NCBI GenBank assembly: GCA_902778625.1
Contig: CACYYM010000006.1
Coordinates: 62,001-126,000 of the forward strand
Length of the DNA stretch: 64,000 nt
DNA from: an uncultured Bacteroidales bacterium
GTDB lineage: Bacteria > Bacteroidota > Bacteroidia > Bacteroidales > Bacteroidaceae
Direction: 5' to 3'
The position numbers and the translations under genes were made by a program. The notes beneath the pieces are model-generated. The model did not search any database, had not been told where the DNA came from, and saw only the letters and a list, made by a program, of their open reading frames with translations. Of the stretch, positions 1-9,601 are shown piece after piece; positions within the stretch are counted from its first letter, which is position 1, and each line of letters starts with the position of its first letter.

Positions 1-1587
1 ATCGTCGTCCTGCGTATCCCAGACATCCTGCAACCATTTGTAGTAGAGCGCTCCGTTGTCGAGCAGGAAGTTCTCCCCAAAGCAGCCCATGGCATGATCG
101 CCCAGCCAACCCATGCGTTCGTCGCGCTGAGGGCAGTCGGTCGGCATGCCGTGATAGTTGCCGATGATGCCCCAGTAGGCATTCTCGTGCAGCTTGTTGA
201 GCAATTCGTTATCGCAATGGAAGGTGCCCTGGTCGACCATACCGTCATAGATGACACAGCCCATGATGTCTTTTGCCTTGGGAGCCCTGTCGATGCCGCT
301 TATCTCGACATACCGGAAGCCCTGGTAGGTGAGCTGAGGCTGATAAGTGAATGTGCCGTCGATGGCAGGGACATAAGTATCTGTACACTTCGCCGAGCGC
401 AGGTTTGCAACGTAGAGCTTGTCATTATCCTTCGGGTCGAGAATCTCGGCGTGTCGGATGACGACCGGCACGTCCTTCTTGCCTACGAGACGCACCCTAA
501 GCTGACCGACCATGTTCTGTCCCATGTCGATGATGTACGTGCCTGCTGATGTGCGGCGCACGCTTTTTGCCTTGAACACTTTCTGTATTTGCATACCTGG
601 GCAGGGCTGCGGCATTTCGATGCCGGCCGGTGCCGTGAGCGTCTGTGCCTGTTGCCAATGGGAGTCGTCGAAGGCGGCAGTCGTCCAGCCCTTCACCTCG
701 CGGGCAGCTTCGTAGCGCTCGCCGTTCCACAGGTTGTTGCGCTGAATCGGTCCCTCTGTTGTGACTTTCCATTCGCCATCTGTCACGATAGTCACGACGC
801 CTTTGACGGTTTCGACAACGAGTTGCGCCTTGAGTCGCGGCAAACCGTAAGATGTGCAACCCGCATTGAAGCCCAGCACATAGCCGTTGCCCAAGACGGT
901 GCCTATCGCGTTGTTGCCTTTGCGGAGGAGCGAGGTGACATCGTATGTATTGTAGTAGACGGTCTTTGTGTAATCGGTCTGAAGTGTGCCGAAGACATCT
1001 CGGGAGACGGGCTTTCCGTTGATGAAAGTTTGTCCCCAGCCCATGCCGCTGATGTATAGTGTTGCCTGCTTAACCTTGCTGTCAATGCTGAAAGCGCGAC
1101 GCAGATAGCGAGCTGGCAGGTCGCGGCTCTTGTCGTCGCCAATGATGATGCTCTCGGCATCGTCTTTGCCAATCCATTGTGCCTTGCTGTCGAATTGCTG
1201 GAGACCAGTCAGGAAGCTCTGCACGGGGCTTTTCAAGTGCTCGCCTGTGTTGAGCCACACTTCGACTTGCCAGAAGACGCGGCTTGCGTAGGGCAGACGG
1301 CGTCCCTGGTAGGGTATGTTGATGCTCTCGTCGGAGCTGGTCTGCTCGCTGTCCCACAAAAGATTGCGTTCGGCCTTCAGGTCGTCCTTCGATGCAGCGA
1401 CAAGGATACGATACGACATCTGCTGCACGTTGAGCTCCTTGCTCGTTGTCTGCCAGGAGAATTGTGCTGTACGGAGAATTCCAGTCGGCTCCGTCATACG
1501 GCAAACGCGATAACCTGTCAGGTCACTACCATAAGCGCCCTGAATTATCATGAAAAATGCCACTAAAGGCAGAAAAAATCGTCTCAT
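1..1587 (-). CDS. Alpha-L-rhamnosidase, GH78 family (5' part; C-terminus outside window)
   Basis: The frame is open from an ATG at 1587 down to base 1, giving 529 codons without a stop, so only the N-terminal part is present. It begins with MRRFFLPLVAFFMIIQGAYG, a signal peptide for export. The first region reads like the bacterial rhamnosidase N-terminal beta domains (PTGILRTAQFSW; SSDESINIPYQGRRLPYASR followed by VFWQVEVW). A concanavalin-like domain with DMGQNMVGQLRVRL follows. The visible end carries the GH78 (alpha/alpha)6-barrel signature PTDCPQRDERMGWLGDHAMG, whose acidic residues are catalytic in the family. The enzyme probably removes terminal rhamnose from plant or host glycans in the periplasm or at the surface. 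It is divergent from the esterase at 1718, which suggests shared polysaccharide use. The start is fixed by the signal peptide. Family assignment is firm; substrate is inferred. Confidence 0.9.
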   Translation of the reverse strand, partial: MRRFFLPLVAFFMIIQGAYGSDLTGYRVCRMTEPTGILRTAQFSWQTTSKELNVQQMSYRILVAASKDDLKAERNLLWDSEQTSSDESINIPYQGRRLPYASRVFWQVEVWLNTGEHLKSPVQSFLTGLQQFDSKAQWIGKDDAESIIIGDDKSRDLPARYLRRAFSIDSKVKQATLYISGMGWGQTFINGKPVSRDVFGTLQTDYTKTVYYNTYDVTSLLRKGNNAIGTVLGNGYVLGFNAGCTSYGLPRLKAQLVVETVKGVVTIVTDGEWKVTTEGPIQRNNLWNGERYEAAREVKGWTTAAFDDSHWQQAQTLTAPAGIEMPQPCPGMQIQKVFKAKSVRRTSAGTYIIDMGQNMVGQLRVRLVGKKDVPVVIRHAEILDPKDNDKLYVANLRSAKCTDTYVPAIDGTFTYQPQLTYQGFRYVEISGIDRAPKAKDIMGCVIYDGMVDQGTFHCDNELLNKLHENAYWGIIGNYHGMPTDCPQRDERMGWLGDHAMGCFGENFLLDNGALYYKWLQDVWDTQDDD

Positions 1588-1666
1588 TTTACTATAATTT
1601 ATATGATATGCGACACAAAGTAACACTTTTTTTCGCAAATATGAAAGCGTTTGCCAAAAAAATACT

Positions 1667-1674
1667 TAATTTTG
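1667..1674 (+). promoter_or_regulatory. -7 box for the esterase gene
   Basis: TAATTTTG matches the Bacteroidota -7 consensus TAnnTTTG and lies 43 bp before the esterase ATG. No well-spaced -33 TTTG is evident. Confidence 0.5.
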
Positions 1675-1711
1675 TAGCAGGAACAACATATACGAACTCA
1701 AAGCGCATTAG

Positions 1712-2863
<1,152 letters not shown>

Positions 2864-2904
2864 GCGGAAGCCACAACTGCACCGAATTTGTAAAGATTCT
2901 TCTC

Positions 2905-2935
2905 GACGTCGCCTTCTCTGGCGGCGTCTTTTTTG
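2905..2935 (+). terminator. Rho-independent terminator after the esterase gene
   Basis: A 9-bp stem (GACGTCGCC/GGCGGCGTC with one G-T pair) has a 6-nt loop and is followed by a run of six T, 42 bp after the stop codon. Confidence 0.85.
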
Positions 2936-3350
2936 TTTTACGGCACCAAGTTACCCCAAAGGCGAAAAACGAGCTTAAATCAAGTCGCATTTGATAATCA
3001 ACAAGTTACAAAGCAGCATTTTCTGACACAGAGCAAAGAAAGTACCAGCCAGACATTCGTCAGCGCAAAGTTTCGCACGGTTTGGCATCGAATTCGGCAT
3101 TTTGAGTCGGTCAACTTCGCCAGCGGAAAATTCAAACTCAGCGTGCGGCGTTGACGATTTCCGCGTGCGGCGTTTTATTTTTCCCTGTGCCAAGAGACAG
3201 AACACCGCACTTCTTGCTGCATGTTTTGTAAAGGATTTTCTGCAACTTTGGAGTTCCATTTATTGTCTCTCCGAAGATGAGGAGTTATAAATTCTATTTA
3301 TAAATTTTGATTTTTTCATTTTTCAATTTTAAATTTTCAATTAAATGTTG
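2936..3350. repeat. Non-coding gap with a short 22-bp dyad array (locus A) and AT-rich heptamers
   Basis: I see no convincing gene in this gap. Dyads are centred at 3143/3144 (GC-GT-GC) and 3165/3166 (CCGC-GT-GCGG), 22 bp apart. A weaker one (TTCGC-CA-GCGGA) is centred exactly 22 bp earlier at 3121/3122. From about 3304 to 3345 the DNA is an A/T-rich series of degenerate 7-bp units of the type AATTTTC, ending 5 bp before the -7 box of the next gene. Confidence 0.6.
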
Positions 3351-3358
3351 TACCTTTG
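3351..3358 (+). promoter_or_regulatory. -7 box for the barrel-leuS operon
   Basis: TACCTTTG matches TAnnTTTG and lies 41 bp before the ATG at 3400. Because the next genes follow with gaps of 1-35 bp or overlap, it may drive transcription through rdgB. Confidence 0.7.
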
Positions 3359-3399
3359 CACGCGAAATTAAACAATTCTCACATTATAAACTTATAATT

Positions 3400-4146
3400 A
3401 TGAAAAAGATTCTTTCTTTAGTCATTGTTCTGGCAATGGTTGCCGGCAATGCAAATGCATTTGAGTTTCAGTACGAATCAGAGTCCGGCCTCAGCTTCAT
3501 GGGCCTGTTCGGCATGAATGTGTCCAAGTTGCAGAACAGCGGCCTCGACGCTAAGGTGGGTGCCATGATGGGTGCCAGAGCAGACTACATGCTGCCAGGC
3601 GGTCGCGGAACATACGTTACTGCTGGCGTCGATTGGACAATGAAGGGTGGAAAAGTGTCCGCTGAGTATCTCGAATTGAACGGACAAGCTTACAGCGCCA
3701 CCGCTAAGTGCCCGCTGCACTACTTCGAAATCCCCGTTCGCGTCGGCTTCCGCTACAACTTCATGGAGGATCTCGGCGTTTACGGCGAACTCGGTCCCTA
3801 CTTCGCAGTTGGCGTGGGCGGTAAGAACAGAATGAGCATCGACGGCGACGGCGAAGAAATCAACGAACTCGAAGACATGCTCACCTACAAGGCATTCAAG
3901 AAGACCAGCGACATCGAGAAGATAAACAACTACCAGCGTTGGGACGCAGGCATCGGCTTCCGTGTTGGTGTCGAATACAACAACCACTACAACCTCATGT
4001 TCGGTTGCGACTGGGGCTTGGCCGACATCTACCGCGACAGCTTCCGCGACACCTATCACGACTCCTTCAAAGCACAAGGCATCGACACAAGCCTGCCAAA
4101 GGTAAAGAACTTCAACTTCAGCATTACCCTCGGTTATCGCTTCTAA
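3400..4146 (+). CDS. Outer-membrane beta-barrel protein (PorT-like fold)
   Basis: The protein has 248 residues and a signal peptide [20 protein letters not shown]. The body alternates polar and apolar residues and ends in an aromatic residue ([11 protein letters not shown]), as outer-membrane barrels of the outer_membrane_beta-barrel (OMP_b-brl_2/PorT) type do. Typical strands are [16 protein letters not shown] and [19 protein letters not shown]. An earlier in-frame ATG at 3307 is rejected because the -7 box and the signal peptide both indicate 3400. The stop is separated by one base from leuS, so the two are co-transcribed. No catalytic motif is visible. A structural or small-molecule channel role is possible; the function is unknown. 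Confidence 0.85.
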   Translation: MKKILSLVIVLAMVAGNANAFEFQYESESGLSFMGLFGMNVSKLQNSGLDAKVGAMMGARADYMLPGGRGTYVTAGVDWTMKGGKVSAEYLELNGQAYSATAKCPLHYFEIPVRVGFRYNFMEDLGVYGELGPYFAVGVGGKNRMSIDGDGEEINELEDMLTYKAFKKTSDIEKINNYQRWDAGIGFRVGVEYNNHYNLMFGCDWGLADIYRDSFRDTYHDSFKAQGIDTSLPKVKNFNFSITLGYRF

Positions 4147-4147
4147 G

Positions 4148-6952
4148 ATGGCAAAGGAATATAACTTCAGAGAAATAGAACAAAAATGGCACCGCCTCTG
4201 GACGGAACGCCAGACATACAAAGTTGTTGAGGACGAGAACCGTAGGAAGTTCTACGTCCTCAACATGTTCCCCTACCCCAGCGGCGCAGGACTCCACGTG
4301 GGACACCCGCTTGGCTACATCGCCAGCGACATCTATGCCCGCTACAAACGCCAGCAGGGCTTCAACGTGCTCAACCCGATGGGCTACGATGCCTACGGCC
4401 TGCCCGCCGAGCAGTACGCCATCAAGACAGGTCAGCACCCCGAGAAGACCACCTTCGCCAACATCGACCGCTACCGCGAGCAGCTCGACAAGATCGGCTT
4501 CAGCTTCGACTGGGACCGCGAGGTAAGAACCTGCACGCCCGACTACTACAAATGGACGCAGTGGGCGTTTCAAAAGATGTTCAATTCCTACTTCGACGAC
4601 GAGCTGCAGAAAGCTCAGCCCATCGAACGCCTCATCGAGAAATTCAAGCAGGAAGGCAAGTGGCCGTCCGACGAGAAGGCGCAGAGCGACCTGCTCATGA
4701 ACCACCGCATCGCCTTCCTCGGAGAAACGATGGTGAACTGGTGCCCGAAGCTCGGCACCGTCCTCGCCAACGACGAGGTTGTCGAAGGCGTCAGCGTTCG
4801 TGGCGGCTATCCTGTGGAACAGAAGAAGATGAGGCAATGGTGCCTGCGCGTCAGTGCGTACAGCCAGCGCCTCCTCGACGGACTCGACACAATCGACTGG
4901 AGCGAGAGCATCAAGGAAACGCAAAAGAACTGGATCGGCAGAAGCGAAGGCGCTGAGGTGGAAATCAAGACCACCGACGGCGTGTCATTCACTATCTTCA
5001 CCACCAGAGCAGACACGATGTTCGGCGTGACCTTCTTCGTACTGGCTCCCGAAAGCGAACTGGTCGACAAAGTGACGACACCCGAACAGCGCGTCGCCGT
5101 AGATGACTATATTAAATATGTCAAGAGCCGCACCGAAAGAGAACGCATGATAGACCATACCGTCACAGGCGTCTTTAGCGGAGCCTACGGCATCAACCCC
5201 ATAACGGGCGACCGCTGCCCCATCTACATCGCAGAATACGTGCTGGCTGGCTACGGCACGGGTGCCATCATGGCTGTGCCCGCTCACGACAGCCGCGACT
5301 ATGCCTTTGCAAAACACTTCGACCTGCCCATCATTCCGCTCGTCGAAGGTGCCGACATCAGCGAAGAGAGCTACGACGCCAAGGAAGGCATCGTGACAAA
5401 CTCTCCTATCAGCCCCGACAAAAGCGTCTGCTACGATGGCGAAAGCCTCAACCTCAATGGCCTCACCATCAAGGAAGCCATCGCAGAGACCAAACGCTTC
5501 GTCAAGGCACACAACCTCGGACGCGTCAAAGTGAACTATCGCCTGCGCGACGCCATCTTCAGCCGTCAGCGCTATTGGGGCGAGCCGTTCCCCGTGTACT
5601 ACAAGAACGGCATCCCCACCATGATTCCCGAAGAGTGCCTGCCCATCGAACTGCCGCAGGTAGAGAAGTTCCTGCCAACAGAAACCGGCGAGCCGCCTCT
5701 CGGCAATGCACAGATTTGGGCGTGGGACGAGGCAAACCGTAAGATTGTGGACAAAAAGCTCATCGACGAAAAGACCGTCTTCCCAATTGAGCTTTACACC
5801 ATGCCCGGCTTCGCAGGCTCCAGCGCCTACTACCTCCGCTACATGGACCCACACAACGATGAGGCTCTGGTCAGCGAGAAAGCTGCTGCCTACTGGCAGA
5901 ACGTGGACCTCTACGTCGGCGGCTCAGAGCATGCCACAGGCCACCTCATCTACTCCCGCTTCTGGAACAAATTCCTCTTCGACCTCGGCATAAGCAAAAA
6001 GGAAGAGCCCTTCAAGAAGCTCGTCAATCAGGGCATGATACAAGGCCGCTCGAACTTCGTCTATCGCATCAAGGAAACCAACACTTTCGTCTCCTTCGGC
6101 CTGAAGGACAAGTACGACGTCACGCCGATTCATGTCGACGTCAACATCGTCAAGAACGACGTGCTCGACCTCGAAGCCTTCAAGGCCTGGAGCCCCGAGT
6201 ACGCTACGGCAGACTTCGTCCTCGAGGACGGCAAATACATCTGCGGCTGGGCCATTGAGAAGATGTCTAAGTCGATGTACAACGTTGTCAACCCCGACAT
6301 GATCGTCGAGAACTACGGCGCCGACACCCTTCGGCTTTACGAGATGTTCCTCGGCCCAGTGGAGCAGTCGAAGCCCTGGGACACCAACGGCATCGATGGC
6401 TGCTTCCGCTTCCTCAAGAAGCTGTGGGCATTGTTCTGGGACAAGGACGGCAACCTCGCCCTCACCGACGACGAACCTTCCGCCGATAGTCTCAAGACGT
6501 TGCACAAACTCATCAAGAAGGTGACGTCCGACATCGAAGTTTTCTCATACAACACGAGCATCTCCGCCTTCATGGTTGCCGTGAACGAACTGAGCCAACA
6601 GAAGTGCACGAGTCGCACGATACTGCAGACGCTGCCCGTGCTCATTGCTCCCTTCGCGCCACACATCGCAGAAGAGCTCTGGGAAGCCATGGGCGGCGAA
6701 GGCAGCGTTTGCGACGCTCGCTGGCCGAAGTGGGAAGAGAAGTACCTCGTGGAGACAAGCGTCAAGCTCGGCGTGCAGTTCAACGGCAAGGTGCGCTTCG
6801 ACATGCTCTTCCCAGCAGATGCAACGCCCGAACAGATGATTGAGCTTGCCACCTCGGCGCCCGAGGCAGCGAAGTATCTCGAAGGAATGCAGATCGTCAA
6901 GACTATCGCTATTCCCAAGCGCATCGTTAACATTGTCGTCAAACCCTGTTAA
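4148..6952 (+). CDS. leuS: Leucine--tRNA ligase
   Basis: This 934-residue class I aminoacyl-tRNA synthetase charges tRNA-Leu in the cytoplasm. The HIGH-type motif is HVGH at residues 50-53, inside [16 protein letters not shown]. The KMSKS loop is at residues 705-709. The CP1 editing domain (about residues 220-420) contains the family hallmark [12 protein letters not shown] and the sequence [20 protein letters not shown]. The C-terminal anticodon-binding region follows KMSKS. Length matches Bacteroidales LeuRS, which carries an extra insertion ahead of KMSKS (about residues 620-690). It is translated one base after the barrel gene and 5 bp before a YitT gene, which suggests one long operon. 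Confidence 0.98.
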   Translation: MAKEYNFREIEQKWHRLWTERQTYKVVEDENRRKFYVLNMFPYPSGAGLHVGHPLGYIASDIYARYKRQQGFNVLNPMGYDAYGLPAEQYAIKTGQHPEKTTFANIDRYREQLDKIGFSFDWDREVRTCTPDYYKWTQWAFQKMFNSYFDDELQKAQPIERLIEKFKQEGKWPSDEKAQSDLLMNHRIAFLGETMVNWCPKLGTVLANDEVVEGVSVRGGYPVEQKKMRQWCLRVSAYSQRLLDGLDTIDWSESIKETQKNWIGRSEGAEVEIKTTDGVSFTIFTTRADTMFGVTFFVLAPESELVDKVTTPEQRVAVDDYIKYVKSRTERERMIDHTVTGVFSGAYGINPITGDRCPIYIAEYVLAGYGTGAIMAVPAHDSRDYAFAKHFDLPIIPLVEGADISEESYDAKEGIVTNSPISPDKSVCYDGESLNLNGLTIKEAIAETKRFVKAHNLGRVKVNYRLRDAIFSRQRYWGEPFPVYYKNGIPTMIPEECLPIELPQVEKFLPTETGEPPLGNAQIWAWDEANRKIVDKKLIDEKTVFPIELYTMPGFAGSSAYYLRYMDPHNDEALVSEKAAAYWQNVDLYVGGSEHATGHLIYSRFWNKFLFDLGISKKEEPFKKLVNQGMIQGRSNFVYRIKETNTFVSFGLKDKYDVTPIHVDVNIVKNDVLDLEAFKAWSPEYATADFVLEDGKYICGWAIEKMSKSMYNVVNPDMIVENYGADTLRLYEMFLGPVEQSKPWDTNGIDGCFRFLKKLWALFWDKDGNLALTDDEPSADSLKTLHKLIKKVTSDIEVFSYNTSISAFMVAVNELSQQKCTSRTILQTLPVLIAPFAPHIAEELWEAMGGEGSVCDARWPKWEEKYLVETSVKLGVQFNGKVRFDMLFPADATPEQMIELATSAPEAAKYLEGMQIVKTIAIPKRIVNIVVKPC

Positions 6953-6957
6953 GGAAA

Positions 6958-7848
6958 ATGGAACTGAAGAAAGGCCGTTTCTGGGAGTTCATGAAGGACT
7001 TCCTAGCCGTCAACTTTGGCATAGCCCTCTATGCGCTGGGTTGGGCCGCGTTCCTCTTGCCGTATCACATCACGACAGGCGGCCTGACGGGCATGTTCGC
7101 CATCATCTATTACCTGACGAAGTTCCCCATGTCCGCTGCCATCTTCATCGCGAACGGCATTCTGCTCCTTATCTCCATCAAGCCGCTGGGCTGGAAGTTC
7201 GTGGGCAAGACGGCGTATGCTGTCTTTGCCCTCTCGTCCTTTCTGGAGATAGGACAGCAGATGATGACGAACCCCGATGGCTCACTCTTACAGATACTCG
7301 GTCCGGGACAGGACTCGATGGCTTGCGTGCTGGGTGCCATCTTCAACGGTCTCGGCATCGGAACTGTCTTCCTTGCCGGCGGCAGTTCGGGCGGATGGGA
7401 CATCATAGCAGCTCTTGTCAACAAGAAGCATAACGTTTCGTTCGGCCGCGTGCTGCTTTACCTTGACTTCATCGTCATTGGCTCCTGCTGGCCTCTCTTC
7501 CATGACTGGCGGATGGTGGTGTTCGGCTACGTTGCCCTTGCTGTCTACACGTACGTCATCGACATGCTCATCAACAGCTCCAGACAGGATGTGCAGTTCG
7601 TCATCTTCACTCGAAAGCACCAGGAGATATGCGACCGCATTATATCCGAGACGGTGCACTCGGCGACGGTGCTCGACGGCGAAGGCTACTATACACACGA
7701 GAACGTGAAGGTCGTCTTTGTCATCGCACATAAACGGGAGAGCCTGACTGTCTTGCGAATGATACGCGAGATAGACCCAGCCGCTTTCGTGTCGCAAAGC
7801 AGGGCAGAGGGTGTGTACGGGAACGGATTCAACGTCATCAAACCATAG
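6958..7848 (+). CDS. YitT family membrane protein (first of a tandem pair)
   Basis: The protein has 296 residues. Five to six hydrophobic helices fill residues 15-205 (LAVNFGIALYALGWAAFLLP, FIANGILLLISI, VLGAIFNGLGIGTVFLAGGS, VLLYLDFIVIGSCW). The cytoplasmic DUF2179 domain, which has a ferredoxin-like fold, follows at about residues 210-296 (HSATVLDGEGYYTHENVKVV; FVSQSRAEGVYGNGF). The family is widespread, and transport or signalling roles have been suggested without a settled substrate. The GGSSGGWDII motif is typical. The gene lies 5 bp after leuS and is followed by a paralogue of the same layout, so the pair may form a heteromer. That last point is inference. Confidence 0.92.
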   Translation: MELKKGRFWEFMKDFLAVNFGIALYALGWAAFLLPYHITTGGLTGMFAIIYYLTKFPMSAAIFIANGILLLISIKPLGWKFVGKTAYAVFALSSFLEIGQQMMTNPDGSLLQILGPGQDSMACVLGAIFNGLGIGTVFLAGGSSGGWDIIAALVNKKHNVSFGRVLLYLDFIVIGSCWPLFHDWRMVVFGYVALAVYTYVIDMLINSSRQDVQFVIFTRKHQEICDRIISETVHSATVLDGEGYYTHENVKVVFVIAHKRESLTVLRMIREIDPAAFVSQSRAEGVYGNGFNVIKP

Positions 7849-7880
7849 TTCTGAAAATTCTACAACATATAATCTGAAAT

Positions 7881-8795
7881 TTGAAATTTAAAGACATCAT
7901 AGGCCCTTCTCCGTGGCAACTGCTGCGGGACTACATGCAGATGCTGCTGGGCACGATTATCTATACGCTCGGCTACACGTGCTTCCTGCTGCCGTACAAG
8001 ATTGTGAGCGGCGGCGTGACGGGTATCTCCACGATTTTCTTCTACTTGACTGGCTTCCCGGCCGGCACGACGTACTTCATCATCAATATCGGCCTGCTGC
8101 TGATTGCGATGCGAGTCCTCGGGTGGCGTTATCTGGTACGCACTATCATCGTCACGTTGCTCATCTCGTTTGCCATCAACATGATGCAGACGCAGCTCAC
8201 AGAGACAATTGTGAATGGCACCCCGAAGCTCATGCACATTATAGGCGAGCAGAAGTTCATGGCTTGCGTCATTGGCGCCCTGCTTGAAGGCGGCGGTCTG
8301 GCAACCATCTTCCTGGCAGGAGGCAGTACTGGCGGTACGGACATCATCGCCAGTTCCGTCAACAAGTACTGGGACATTTCGCTCGGCCGAATGCTGCTGA
8401 CGCTCGACATCGTCATCATCGGTGCCAGCTATTTCATCGAACAGGACATCGAGATGGTAGTGGTCGGCTACACGGCGATGCTCATCAGCAACACCTTCCT
8501 CGACTATGTCATCAACTCCGCCCGCCAAAGCGTGCAGTTCATCATCATCAGCGAGCACTACGAAGAGATTGCCGAGGAAGTCAACACGCAGCTCGAGCGA
8601 GGCGTGACCGTCCTCTCGGGCGAAGGGTTCTACAGCAAGGAGAAGCGCCAAGTGCTGCTCATCCTTGCCAAGCGATACGAGAGCCGCAGCATCTTCCAGC
8701 TCATCAAGCACATCGACCCGCGGGCGTTCGTCTCGATGAGTAACGTCGAAGGCGTCTTCGGCGAAGGTTTCGACCCGATAAAGAAAAAGATATGA
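7881..8795 (+). CDS. YitT family membrane protein (second of the pair), probable TTG start
   Basis: This 304-residue paralogue of the preceding gene has the same order of helices, the GGSTGGTDII motif, and a C-terminal DUF2179 domain (VTVLSGEGFYSKEKRQVLL; FVSMSNVEGVFGEGFDPIKKK). An in-frame TGA at 7875 limits the N-terminus. The only start that leaves the first helix aligned with the paralogue is TTG at 7881; the first ATG would remove about 18 residues. The start is therefore likely but not proven. The stop overlaps the rdgB start by four bases (ATGA), which indicates translational coupling. Substrate and partner are unknown. Confidence 0.9.
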   Translation: MKFKDIIGPSPWQLLRDYMQMLLGTIIYTLGYTCFLLPYKIVSGGVTGISTIFFYLTGFPAGTTYFIINIGLLLIAMRVLGWRYLVRTIIVTLLISFAINMMQTQLTETIVNGTPKLMHIIGEQKFMACVIGALLEGGGLATIFLAGGSTGGTDIIASSVNKYWDISLGRMLLTLDIVIIGASYFIEQDIEMVVVGYTAMLISNTFLDYVINSARQSVQFIIISEHYEEIAEEVNTQLERGVTVLSGEGFYSKEKRQVLLILAKRYESRSIFQLIKHIDPRAFVSMSNVEGVFGEGFDPIKKKI

Positions 8796-9406
8796 ATAGC
8801 GCGCGAGAAATCATCATGGCCACCAACAACGCCCACAAGTTGGAGGAAGTCCGGCAGATACTGGGCGAAGCATTCACGGTGAAGAGCCTGAGCGACATCG
8901 GCTGCCACGAAGATATTCCCGAGACTGCCGACACGCTCGAGGGCAATGCGCTGCAGAAGGCACGCTACATACACGAGCACTACGGCGTCGATTGCTTTGC
9001 CGACGACACCGGTCTGGAAGTGGATGCTCTAGGCAAAGCCCCGGGCGTCTTCACGGCTCGCTTCGGCGCCATGAACGGCTACGGAGAAAGTCATGATGCC
9101 GATGCCAACATCCGCTGCCTGCTCGACAAGCTCAAAAGCGCAGAGACGCGCAAAGCCCGCTTCCGCACAGTCATCGCCCTCGTGCAAAACGGGCAGGAGT
9201 ATCTCTTCGAAGGCATCGTCGAAGGAACTATACTGCAGGAGCGCGTCGGCGAGGGCGGCTTTGGCTACGACCCGGTCTTCGCCCCCACAGAAGCCCATGG
9301 CCTTGCCTTCGCACAAATGAGTGCCGAGGCAAAGAACGCCATCAGCCATCGCGGTCGCGCCACAAAGAAGCTCGCAGAATTTCTCATGGCGAAAGACAAT
9401 AATTGA
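8792..9406 (+). CDS. rdgB: Non-canonical purine NTP pyrophosphatase (RdgB/HAM1)
   Basis: The protein has 204 residues, usual for the family. It hydrolyses ITP, dITP and XTP to monophosphates and cleans the nucleotide pool. Diagnostic motifs are ATNNAHKLEEV near the N-terminus (substrate loop), ADDTGLEVDAL with the catalytic acidic residues, GEGGFGYDPVF, and SHRGRA for base recognition. The start ATG lies inside the stop region of the YitT gene. The gene closes the plus-strand operon and is followed by a 22-bp dyad array. Confidence 0.97.
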   Translation: MNSAREIIMATNNAHKLEEVRQILGEAFTVKSLSDIGCHEDIPETADTLEGNALQKARYIHEHYGVDCFADDTGLEVDALGKAPGVFTARFGAMNGYGESHDADANIRCLLDKLKSAETRKARFRTVIALVQNGQEYLFEGIVEGTILQERVGEGGFGYDPVFAPTEAHGLAFAQMSAEAKNAISHRGRATKKLAEFLMAKDNN

Positions 9407-9464
9407 CCCGAAAATTGCGTTATTTGAATAGATAAAAGATGAATCGCAAAAAGGAGTGTAAAAA

Positions 9465-9547
9465 ACGCCGCACGCGGGGATTGCCATCGCCGCACGCGGA
9501 AATGGCCAACGCCGCACGCGGGGATTGAAACGCCGCCTGCGGGGACG
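9465..9547. repeat. 22-bp dyad array, locus B (CCGC-AC-GCGG type, 4 units)
   Basis: Dyad centres lie at 9472, 9494, 9516 and 9537 (first base of the central pair). Three have the core CCGC-AC-GCGG and the fourth is CCGC-CT-GCGG. Spacer bases between the cores vary slightly (GGATTGCC, AAATGGCC, GGATTGA). The array fills the gap between rdgB and porZ and overlaps no gene. Confidence 0.85.
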
Positions 9548-9601
9548 AAAAACACGGCTAACCTCCTGACCGATTTTATAACGTCAAAGAAAAGAACGAC
9601 G

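Noticed and set aside
94..549. Plus-strand frames in the first 1.5 kb
   Set aside because: The other strand carries an uninterrupted rhamnosidase frame with a signal peptide and GH78 signature.
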